A stretch of DNA of 64,000 nucleotides from Micromonospora kangleipakensis (GTDB taxonomy: Bacteria; Actinomycetota; Actinomycetes; Mycobacteriales; Micromonosporaceae): contig NZ_SHLD01000001.1 of NCBI RefSeq assembly GCF_004217615.1, forward strand, positions 2,790,001 to 2,854,000, given 5' to 3'. This document shows, one piece after another, positions 44,153 through 51,752 of this stretch; positions within the stretch are counted from its first letter, which is position 1; every line of letters begins with the position of its first letter. The position numbers and the translations under genes were made by a program. Under the pieces are notes generated by a model. That model did no database searches and was not told where the DNA came from. It worked only from the letters and a program-made list of their open reading frames with translations.

Positions 44153-44431
44153 TGTTCCTCCTGCGTGGAAGAGGTGCGCTGCGCCCAAGGGCCGTGACGG
44201 GTAGCGGGGATCGGTGTTCGCGCCGGCAGTATTAGATCCACCGTGAATCCACATGTCCGAACACAAACAGCCGGTGGCTCGTCAAGTTACCCCTCCGTAC
44301 GTGACTGTCAAGAGGGTCGACGGTCACTGATAACCCAGTTGTGACACGGCTGAGACGAAGTAAACGTTGGAATTTCTGTCGATGTTGGAAAGTGTTGACT
44401 TGGGTGCCGTCGAGGTGCACGCTCTGCTCTC
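44153..44431. promoter_or_regulatory. Divergent control region of the galactoside locus
   Basis: 279 bases between the binding-protein and beta-galactosidase starts, AT-richer than its surroundings. It contains GTGTTCG (44214-44220) and CGAACAC (44258-44264) as a widely spaced inverted repeat and a direct repeat GTTGGAA at 44366-44372 and 44384-44390 (18-base period). A TTGACT (44395-44400) could be the -35 for the beta-galactosidase. These are candidate sites for the DeoR-type regulator encoded downstream. Confidence 0.45.
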
Positions 44432-46504
44432 ATGCGGAGCTGGCACGGCGAGGGCATCTGGTACGGAGCGGACTTCAACCCGGAGCAGTGGCCCGAGCAG
44501 ACCTGGGTCGAGGACGTCGCGCTGATGCGCCGGGCCGGGGTCAACCTGGTCTCGGTCGGCATCTTCTCCTGGGCCCTGCTGGAGCCCGCTCCCGGCGAGT
44601 TCGACTTCGGTTGGCTCGACCGCGCCCTTGACGTCCTGCACGGCGGCGGGATCAACGTCGACCTCGCTACCGCCACCGCCAGCCCACCACCGTGGCTGGC
44701 CCACCGGTACCCGGAGACGCTGCCCCGACGGGCCGACGGCGCGATCCTCTGGCCCGGCGGCCGGCAGGCGTACTGCCCCAGCTCGCCGGTCTTCCGGGAG
44801 CGGTCGCTGGCCCTGGTCGAGGCGGTCGCCCGCCGCTACGCCGAGCACCCGGCCGTCGTGATGTGGCACGTCTCCAACGAGCTGGGCTGCCACAACGTGC
44901 ATTGCTACTGCGACGTCAGCGCCGAGGCGTTCCGCCGCTGGCTGCGCGACCGGTACGGCGACCTGGCCGCGCTCAACGCCGCCTGGGGCACCGCCTTCTG
45001 GAGCCAGCGCTACCACGACTGGGCCGAGATCAACCCGCCGCGGACCGCGCCGACCTTCGCGAACCCCACCCAGCAGCTCGACTTCCTGCGCTTCTCCTCT
45101 GACGAGCAGCGGGCCCAGCTGCGCGCCGAGCGGGAGGTGCTGAAGCGGTTGGCCCCGCAGCCGGTCACCACCAACTTCATGATCGGCACCGGGATCAAGT
45201 ACCTGGACTACCACTCCTGGGCGTCCGACGTGGACGTGGTCGCCAACGACCACTACCTGACCGCCGCCGACCCGGAGGCGCACGTCGGGCTGGCGCTCGC
45301 CGCCGACCACACCCGCGGCGTCGCCGGCGGCGACCCGTGGCTGCTGATGGAGCACTCCACCAGCGCGGTCAACTGGCAGCCGCGCAACGTCGCCAAGACC
45401 CCCGGCCAGCTGCGCCGCAACAGCCTCGCGCACGTGGCGCGCGGCGCCGACGGGGTGCTCTTCTTCCAGTGGCGGGCCTCCCGGGCAGGTGCCGAGAAGT
45501 TCCACTCCGCGCTGGTCCCGCACGCCGGCCCGGAGACCAAGGTGTTCCGCGAGGTCTGCCGGCTCGGCGCCGACCTCAGGGCCCTCGCCGAGGTACGCGG
45601 CAGCCGCGTCGACGCCGACGTGGCGATCCTCTTCGACTACGAGGCCTGGTGGGGCGCGGAGCTCGACTCCCACCCCAGCGTCGACGTCACGTACGCCGAC
45701 CGGCTCGCCGCCCTGCACGGCGCGCTCTGGCGGGCCGGGGTCACCGCCGACGTGGTGCACCCGTCCACCGACCTCTCCGGCTACCGGCTGGTCCTGGTCC
45801 CCACCCTGTACCTGGTCCACGACGCCGACGCCGAGGCGCTGCGCCGGTACGTCGAGGCGGGCGGGACCGCGCTGGTCACCTACTTCAGCGGCATCGTCGA
45901 CGAGCACGACCACATCCGGCTCGGCGGCTACCCCGGCGCGTTCCGGGAGCTGCTCGGCATCCGCACCGAGGAGTTCTTCCCGCTCCGCGCGGGGGAGCGG
46001 GTCCGCCTCGACGACGGCGCCACCGCCGACGTGTGGACCGAGTGGCTGCACCCGGAGGGGGCGGAGGTGCTCGCGTCGTACGCCGACGGGCCGCTGCCCG
46101 GCGTGCCCGCGCTGACCCGGCACCCCGCCGGCGCCGGCGCCGCCTGGTACGTCGGCACCCGGCTCGACGAGGCGGCCACCGACCGTCTCGTGGCCCGGCT
46201 GCTCGCCGAGTCCGGCGTCCGCCCACCGGTGCCCGCCCCGGCCGGCGTCGAGGTGGTCCGCCGCCGCGACGCCGACCGGAGCTGGCTCTTCGTCATCAAC
46301 CACACCGACGCCGAAGCCCGGCTCGCCGTCACCGGCACCGAGCTGCTCGACGCCGCCCGCTGCGACGGCGAGCTGGTCGTACCGGCCGGGGAGGTGGCCG
46401 TGGTCCGCGAGGAGGCCGCCACCGACCGGCCGATCGCCGCCGGGTCCACGGCCGGCGTCCCGACGGCGGAGCCGCCGGTGGACCGGGCCGCCGAGCCGGC
46501 TTGA
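44432..46504 (+). CDS. Beta-galactosidase, glycoside hydrolase family 42
   Basis: 690-residue cytosolic GH42 enzyme. YGADFNPEQWPEQTW at the N-terminus and FSWALLEPAPGEFDF are family hallmarks; the acid/base is E150 in WHVSNELGCHN and the nucleophile E307 in LLMEHSTSAVNWQ. CHNVHCYCD is the Cys cluster that binds zinc in many GH42 enzymes. Domains: TIM barrel (~1-385), a Rossmann-like trimerisation domain (DVAILFDYEAWWG...), and a C-terminal beta domain. The last ~30 residues are low-complexity. Divergent from the importer operon; with the GH36 enzyme it lets the cell use both alpha- and beta-galactosides. Confidence 0.94.
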   Translation: MRSWHGEGIWYGADFNPEQWPEQTWVEDVALMRRAGVNLVSVGIFSWALLEPAPGEFDFGWLDRALDVLHGGGINVDLATATASPPPWLAHRYPETLPRRADGAILWPGGRQAYCPSSPVFRERSLALVEAVARRYAEHPAVVMWHVSNELGCHNVHCYCDVSAEAFRRWLRDRYGDLAALNAAWGTAFWSQRYHDWAEINPPRTAPTFANPTQQLDFLRFSSDEQRAQLRAEREVLKRLAPQPVTTNFMIGTGIKYLDYHSWASDVDVVANDHYLTAADPEAHVGLALAADHTRGVAGGDPWLLMEHSTSAVNWQPRNVAKTPGQLRRNSLAHVARGADGVLFFQWRASRAGAEKFHSALVPHAGPETKVFREVCRLGADLRALAEVRGSRVDADVAILFDYEAWWGAELDSHPSVDVTYADRLAALHGALWRAGVTADVVHPSTDLSGYRLVLVPTLYLVHDADAEALRRYVEAGGTALVTYFSGIVDEHDHIRLGGYPGAFRELLGIRTEEFFPLRAGERVRLDDGATADVWTEWLHPEGAEVLASYADGPLPGVPALTRHPAGAGAAWYVGTRLDEAATDRLVARLLAESGVRPPVPAPAGVEVVRRRDADRSWLFVINHTDAEARLAVTGTELLDAARCDGELVVPAGEVAVVREEAATDRPIAAGSTAGVPTAEPPVDRAAEPA

Positions 46505-46542
46505 GCCCGTCTACCGTTCCCCGTGCGCCCGAAGGAGGTCCC

Positions 46543-47319
46543 ATGCTCGCCCAGCAACGGCAGAGCGCCATCCTGGAGCTGATCCGGCAGCGCGGCGGCG
46601 TGCGGGTCAGCCACCTGGTCAGTCGCTTCGGGGTGTCGGACATGACGATCCGGCGGGACCTGGAGGTGCTCGCCGAGCGGGGGCTGGTCGACAAGGTCCA
46701 CGGCGGGGCGACCCTGGCCGGTCCGGGGTCCGCCGAGGAACCCGGCTTCGCCGCGAAGTCGATCCGCCAGCAGGCCGAGAAGCGGGCCATCGCCGAACGG
46801 GCCGCCGCGATGGTCGAACCAGGCATGGCGATCGCCCTCTCCGCCGGCACCACCACCGCCGCCCTCGCCGCCCGGCTCGCCGACGTCCGCGGGCTGACCG
46901 TGGTGACCAACTCGATCCCGGTCGCCGACGCGCTCTACCAGGACCCGCGCGCCGACCAGACCGTGGTGCTGACCGGTGGCATCCGTACCCCGTCGGACGC
47001 GCTGACCGGGCCGGTGGCCGAGGCGGCGATCGCCGCCCTCAACGTCGACCTGCTCTTCCTCGGCGTGCACGGGATGAGCCCGCGGACCGGGTTCACCACC
47101 CCCAACCTGCTGGAGGCGGCGGTCAACCGGCGGCTGATCAGCTCCGCCCGGCGGCTGGTGGTGCTCGCCGACCACACCAAGTGGGAGACGATCGGCATCG
47201 CCACCATCGCCCCGCTCGAGGACGCCGACATGTTGATCAGCGACGGGAAGCTGCCGCCGGAGGGGCGCCGCCAGATCGGCGAGCAGGTCGGCGAGCTGAT
47301 TGTCGTCGAGGCGGACTGA
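46543..47319 (+). CDS. DeoR/GlpR-family transcriptional regulator
   Basis: 258-residue sugar-phosphate-sensing repressor. DeoR-type HTH: RQSAILELIRQRGGVRVSHL, VSRFGVSDMTIRRDLEVLAE, GLVDKVHGGATL. The C-terminal DeoRC domain has ALSAGTTTAALAARL, VVTNSIPVADAL, VVLTGGIRTPSDALTGP, FLGVHGMSPRTGFTTPNLLE and VVLADHTKWETIG. ATG with AAGGAGG. It lies 38 bases after the beta-galactosidase, same strand, so it probably controls this galactoside locus in response to a sugar phosphate. Confidence 0.93.
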   Translation: MLAQQRQSAILELIRQRGGVRVSHLVSRFGVSDMTIRRDLEVLAERGLVDKVHGGATLAGPGSAEEPGFAAKSIRQQAEKRAIAERAAAMVEPGMAIALSAGTTTAALAARLADVRGLTVVTNSIPVADALYQDPRADQTVVLTGGIRTPSDALTGPVAEAAIAALNVDLLFLGVHGMSPRTGFTTPNLLEAAVNRRLISSARRLVVLADHTKWETIGIATIAPLEDADMLISDGKLPPEGRRQIGEQVGELIVVEAD

Positions 47320-47415
47320 GCGCGTTCACAGCCACTTCACAGCGCCTCGCGTTAGGGTTCCCTCAGCAATGCCTCCGACGTTCCATGGTGGAGCGCCGTC
47401 CCGCGGGAGTGACCG

Positions 47416-48363
47416 ATGGTCTTCAAGAAGATGTTGAGCGCGTTCGGCGTGGGCGGCCCCAGCGTCGACACCGTGCTGGCCAACCCGAACACCCGACCCG
47501 GGCTCACCCTCGACGGGCACGTGAACCTCGTCGGCGGGGACGCGCCGGCCAGCATCGAGCAGATCACCGTCGGCCTGGTCACCCGGGTCGAGATCGAGGG
47601 CGGCGACTCCGAGTACGCCGGCATCATGGAGTTCCACCGGATGGCGGTGAGCGGGCCGCTGGAGCTGGCCCCGAAGCAGCAGCTCGCCATCCCGTTCCAG
47701 CTGCCGGTGCCGTGGGAGACCCCGGTCACCGACGTGTACGGCCAGCGCCTGCACGGCATGACGATGGGGCTGCGCACCGAGCTGGCGGTTGCCCGGGCGG
47801 TGGACAAGAGCGACCTGGACCACGTGGCGGTGCACCCGCTGCCGATCCACGAGCGGATCCTCGACGCCTTCCAGGCGCTCGGCTTCCGCTTCAAGCACGC
47901 CGACCTGGAGCGCGGCCACATCCGTGGCGTGCAGCAGACGCTGCCGTTCTACCAGGAGATCGAGTTCTTCGCCGCGCCGCAGTACGCCCGGACGGTCACC
48001 GAGGTCGAGCTGACCTTCGTCACCAGCCAGCGGGGCGTCGAGGTGATCCTGGAGTGCGACAAGCGCGGCGGCTTCCTCAGCGCCGGTCACGACGTCGTCG
48101 GCCGGTACGCCGTCCCGCACGCCGACGCCGACCGGACCGACTGGGTCCAGGTGGTCGACGGCTGGCTGCGCGAGACCACCTCCCGCTACGGCAACCAGCG
48201 CGCCCACGGCTTCGGCGCGCCGCACGGCCACGGCCGGGGGCACGGGATGGGCGGCGTGGTGGCGGGCACCGCGCTCGGCGTCGCCGGCGGTCTCGTCGCC
48301 GGCGAGCTGATCGGGGACGCCTTCGAGGGCGACTTCGGTGACTTCGGCGGTGACTTCGAGTAG
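47416..48363 (+). CDS. Spo0M-family (arrestin-like) protein
   Basis: 315-residue cytosolic protein of the sporulation-control (Spo0M) family with an arrestin-like beta-sandwich: VDTVLANPNTRPGLTLDGHVN, GGDAPASIEQITVGLVTRVE, FHRMAVSGPLELAPKQQLAI, PFQLPVPWETPVT, then a second beta half. The C-terminus adds a His/Gly-rich stretch (HGFGAPHGHGRGHGMGG) and a hydrophobic glycine-zipper segment (VVAGTALGVAGGLVAGELIG) ending in an acidic DFGDFGGDFE tail. ATG with GGGAG upstream. Role in sporulation is by family name only. A hairpin terminator follows. Confidence 0.87.
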   Translation: MVFKKMLSAFGVGGPSVDTVLANPNTRPGLTLDGHVNLVGGDAPASIEQITVGLVTRVEIEGGDSEYAGIMEFHRMAVSGPLELAPKQQLAIPFQLPVPWETPVTDVYGQRLHGMTMGLRTELAVARAVDKSDLDHVAVHPLPIHERILDAFQALGFRFKHADLERGHIRGVQQTLPFYQEIEFFAAPQYARTVTEVELTFVTSQRGVEVILECDKRGGFLSAGHDVVGRYAVPHADADRTDWVQVVDGWLRETTSRYGNQRAHGFGAPHGHGRGHGMGGVVAGTALGVAGGLVAGELIGDAFEGDFGDFGGDFE

Positions 48364-48373
48364 GACGACCGAC

Positions 48374-48410
48374 GACGGTGGCCCCGGGAAAAACTCCCGG
48401 GGCCGCCGTC
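48374..48410. terminator. Terminator hairpin after the Spo0M-like gene
   Basis: GACGGTGGCCCCGGGA (48374-48389) pairs with TCCCGGGGCCGCCGTC (48395-48410), one G-T pair, loop AAAAC. It lies between converging genes. Confidence 0.8.
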
Positions 48411-48429
48411 GCTCTCAGGTGTCGCTCAC

Positions 48430-48801
48430 TCAATGCCGAGCCTTGCGCTCTTCTGCGCTGCGCCAGCCGCTACCGGCCTTGGCCAGACCGCGGCTACCCA
48501 GGTAACCGATGGTCAGCAGCGTGATGAAGAACCAGGCCTGGTTGGCGCGGAAGATGTCCACCCCGACCGAGTTCTTGCCCGCCAACTGCGAAGCGACCAG
48601 CACGGCGGCCACGGCCGCGATGTAGACCCAGAACTCGGTGGTCCGCAGCGACGGCTTGGTTTCCGTCCCGGGCGCCTGCACCGGAATCCGCTGTCCGTCC
48701 TGCATCATCATCGGAGCGATGGGTGCTTCCTGCACCGCCGCCCGGCCGGGTGCCTCCTGCGGCCGATTCATCGGCCTGGTGGATGCAGCCTGCGTGCTCA
48801 T
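48430..48801 (-). CDS. Small actinobacterial membrane protein, unknown function
   Basis: 123 residues; ATG with GGAGGAAAG. The first ~50 residues are Pro/Gln/Met-rich and disordered, followed by two helices: EFWVYIAAVAAVLVASQLAG and AWFFITLLTIGYLGSRGLAK, then a basic end (AEERKARH). The block TEFWVYIAAVAAVLVA...FRANQAWFFITLLTIGYLGSRGLAK is common to many actinomycete hypothetical proteins. No role can be assigned. Confidence 0.75.
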   Translation of the reverse strand: MSTQAASTRPMNRPQEAPGRAAVQEAPIAPMMMQDGQRIPVQAPGTETKPSLRTTEFWVYIAAVAAVLVASQLAGKNSVGVDIFRANQAWFFITLLTIGYLGSRGLAKAGSGWRSAEERKARH

Positions 48802-48976
48802 CTTTCCTCCTGGATGCGATGAGTCGTTCCGTGCACTCCCTCGCCCCGCTACCGCTTCTCGGCCACGGCGCGGTTCGCGTTCATGGCGGGGACAGGCTGC
48901 GTCTACCCGACGAGCCGGCGAGATAACACCGGTCCGTCGCCCGACGCCGCCTCTCCGGGGCCCCGCTGTGGTCGGC

Positions 48977-51019
48977 TCAGCGCAGGCCGTTACGAATGGC
49001 GACGGAGATCAGCAGATCCGGGTCATCGGTGATGATCCCGTCCACGCCGAGGTCGATGACCCGCTGCATCACCGCCGCGTCGTCGACGGTGTACGGCACC
49101 ACGGTCAGCCCGTACCGACGCTGGAGGGTGCGGACGTCCGGTCCGTGGAAGTATGCCGGGTTCTCCCGCAGGTACCAGTCGGCCGAGGCCACCGTGCCCT
49201 GCGCCGGGTCGTGCACCTGCCAGTTCGCCGACACCGTGGTCGCGCCCGACCGCCGGACCAGCTCACCCAGGTCCCGGTGCTGCCACCAGTCCAGGCCGGC
49301 CGTCCACGGGCTCCGCACCGACGGGTCGTCGTAGACCGCGCGCAGCGAGCACTCGTCGGCGAGGCTGACGCACTCGGCCGGACCGTACTGCCAGACCAGG
49401 GCGACCGTGTCGATGCGCGGGTTCAGCCGGTGGGCGTACCGGATGGTGCGCCAGTCGAAGGACTGGATGGTGGCGCGCCGGGTGATGCCGGCCCGCTCGA
49501 TCGCGTCGACCAGCTTGCGGGTGAAACTCGGGTACGGCTCGGTGTCCGCCACCAGCGGGCTGATCTTCGTCTCGATGTTCATCCGGACGTCGTCCCGGCC
49601 GCTCGCCCTCACCAGCGCGAAGACCTCGTCGAGGGTGGGGATCCGGGCGCCCGGCACGGCCACCTGGGCGGGGAACTCGGGCAGCGTCTTCGACCCGCAG
49701 TCGACGGTCTTCAGCTGGGCCAGGGTCAGCTCGTGCACCAGCTTGCCCACGTACGGGTAATTCGGGTCGCCGGGCCGCACCGGGGCGGTGTCGACGCAGT
49801 GCGAGCCGTTGACCGCCCGGTCGTGCAGCACCACCAGGTGCCCGTCGGCGGTCACCCCGGTGTCGAGTTCCAGCGTCGAGATGGCCGGGTTCTCCAGCGC
49901 GTGCGCGAACGCGGGCAGGGTGTTCTCCGGCCGGGTGGACCGGCCGCCCCGGTGGGCCTGGATGTCGAACGGCGACGCGTACGCCCGGGGGAGCCGGTAG
50001 CCGCGCTCGGTGAGCAGCCCGCGCAGCCGGTCCGGGTAGTCGGTGATGATGCCGTCCACACCGTCGTCGATCAGCTTCGCCATGGTCGGCACGTCGTCCA
50101 CCGTCCACGGGATCACCTTGATGCCGTTGCGGTGTGCGTGCGCCACCATCTCCTTCGTCACGTACGGCCGGTAGCCGGGGTCGGTCACCTTGCCGTCCTG
50201 CGGGAAGCCGTGCACCGGGGAGAACGCGGACGCGCCGAAGCTGCGGATCGCCGCGATCGGGTCGCCGTCGAAGTCGTCGATGTCCAGCCCGCCGAGCCAC
50301 GGCGAGGCGCCGGGCCGGCCGACCTGGAGGAAGTCGTAGTTGGTCAGCGCCACCAGCGGCAGCAGCGGCTCGACCTGGTGCATCCGGATCAGCGAGCCCC
50401 AGTCGAAGCTCTGGACGGTCACCTGCTTCAGCAGCCCGGAGTCGCGGATCTCCCGCGCGGTGACCTGCACGAACTGTTCGCGCGGGGCGGTCTCGGTCGG
50501 CGCGCCGGCCTCCACCTTGGTCTCCACGTTGAGCTTCACGTCGTCCGCGCTATAGCGCTTGACCAGCGCGAAGACCTCCCGCAGCAGCGGCATCCGGGCG
50601 CCGGGCACGGCGAGCTGCCCGGGCTTGTCGGGCAGGGTCTTCGACCCGCAGTCCAGGGTGCGCACCTGGGCCAGGGTGAGCGTGTTGACGTACTTCCCGA
50701 CGTACGGGAACTCCGGGTCACCCGGGGTCACTGGTGCGGTGTCGACGCACTTGGCGCCGCTGACCTTCCGGTCGTGGGTGACCACGGCCTGTCCGTCCTC
50801 GGTGATCTGGACGTCCAGTTCGAGGGTGCTCACCCCGAGCTGGAGGGCGTTGCCGAACGAGGCGAGGGTGCTCTCCACCCGTAGTCCGAGGCCACCGCGG
50901 TGGGCCTGCAGGTCGAAGGTCCGGCCCGGCGGAGGGGTCGCCCCGGCGGGGGCCGGGAGGCCGGTGGTCACGGTCGCCGCCACGAGGGCGGCGATGGCGG
51001 TACGGCGTACGGCTCGCAC
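48977..51019 (-). CDS. Secreted glycerophosphodiester phosphodiesterase with two tandem GDPD domains
   Basis: 680-residue exported enzyme that would hydrolyse glycerophosphodiesters (deacylated phospholipids, teichoic acids). GTG start with GAAGGGAAG; signal peptide cleaved near PAGA-TPP. Domain 1 (~30-350): FDLQAHRGGLGLRVESTL, STLELDVQITEDGQAVVTHD. Domain 2 (~360-680): FDIQAHRGGRSTRPENTLPA, STLELDTGVTADGHLVVLHD. Each has the HRG, E-x-D and HDR catalytic elements and ends with VDGIITDYPD/VDGIITDDPD. The internal duplication is clear, with shared blocks such as KCVDTAPVTPGDPEFPYVGK and HCVDTAPVRPGDPNYPYVGK. Two cysteines in each repeat (CVDTAPV, LDCGSKTLP) may form a disulfide. Confidence 0.93.
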   Translation of the reverse strand: MRAVRRTAIAALVAATVTTGLPAPAGATPPPGRTFDLQAHRGGLGLRVESTLASFGNALQLGVSTLELDVQITEDGQAVVTHDRKVSGAKCVDTAPVTPGDPEFPYVGKYVNTLTLAQVRTLDCGSKTLPDKPGQLAVPGARMPLLREVFALVKRYSADDVKLNVETKVEAGAPTETAPREQFVQVTAREIRDSGLLKQVTVQSFDWGSLIRMHQVEPLLPLVALTNYDFLQVGRPGASPWLGGLDIDDFDGDPIAAIRSFGASAFSPVHGFPQDGKVTDPGYRPYVTKEMVAHAHRNGIKVIPWTVDDVPTMAKLIDDGVDGIITDYPDRLRGLLTERGYRLPRAYASPFDIQAHRGGRSTRPENTLPAFAHALENPAISTLELDTGVTADGHLVVLHDRAVNGSHCVDTAPVRPGDPNYPYVGKLVHELTLAQLKTVDCGSKTLPEFPAQVAVPGARIPTLDEVFALVRASGRDDVRMNIETKISPLVADTEPYPSFTRKLVDAIERAGITRRATIQSFDWRTIRYAHRLNPRIDTVALVWQYGPAECVSLADECSLRAVYDDPSVRSPWTAGLDWWQHRDLGELVRRSGATTVSANWQVHDPAQGTVASADWYLRENPAYFHGPDVRTLQRRYGLTVVPYTVDDAAVMQRVIDLGVDGIITDDPDLLISVAIRNGLR

Positions 51020-51205
51020 GCTGTCTTCCCTTCGGGGGCGGGCGGTTCCCGCCAACCCGCGGGTCAGCATGGGCAGTCGGGACGGCGGGCGGGCGAGCGG
51101 CGGAAGTCGGCCGGGTGAACCCCGGGGGACGACCGGCGTCCGGGGGTTTGGCCGGCCGGTCCACGGGCACGCAGAACGATCCAAGACAGCTGCGAGGTGG
51201 TTGAC

Positions 51206-51628
51206 GTGCGTGAGGACGACATGCGACAGGATGCCGCCCGCCGGGCCGAGGAACGGGTCGCCGGCGGCGTGTACGGCGAGGGCGCGCTCGACGAGGTCAC
51301 CGTGCCGCAGACCGACGTGCTGCGGGTCATCCAGGACGAGGACCCCGATGACCCGGCGCACGCCCCGGTCGACCCGACCGTGCTGCGGGACGGCGGCCCC
51401 ACCCGCGGGCAGGGGGCGATCACGACGACCGGCGGCACCGCCGGCCCGGCCAGCGCCCGGCGGGTGGCGCGGCAGCCGGAGCGGCACCCGGGCGAGGTCG
51501 CCCCGACCACCACCGGGGACGCCACCACCGGCGGGATGAGCACCCCGAGCGGCGGCTCCACCAGCGACAAGTCGAGCACCGCCGCCCAGGTCGGCAACTT
51601 CACGGACGAGGGAGCCAACCCGGGCTAG
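51206..51628 (+). CDS. Low-complexity hypothetical protein
   Basis: 140 residues from the GTG with GAGG eight bases upstream (a GTG at 51197 would add three residues). The N-terminal ~55 residues are charged (VREDDMRQDAARRAEERVAG, LRVIQDEDPDDPAHAP); the rest is Gly/Thr/Ser/Ala-rich and disordered (TTTGGTAGPASARRVARQPE, GDATTGGMSTPSGG, STSDKSST). No signal peptide, no membrane segment. I do not recognise it; codon use looks coding. Confidence 0.6.
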   Translation: MREDDMRQDAARRAEERVAGGVYGEGALDEVTVPQTDVLRVIQDEDPDDPAHAPVDPTVLRDGGPTRGQGAITTTGGTAGPASARRVARQPERHPGEVAPTTTGDATTGGMSTPSGGSTSDKSSTAAQVGNFTDEGANPG

Positions 51629-51752
51629 TCGGAGCACTTCCCACGTGCCGCAAGTGGCCTCCCGGCCAACGTTTGTGGACACGGCACTAGCTCATGGATC
51701 GCGCACGATCGCCGATCCCGTGCGTCCCGCCGTGGTGAGGGGACGGGACCGG

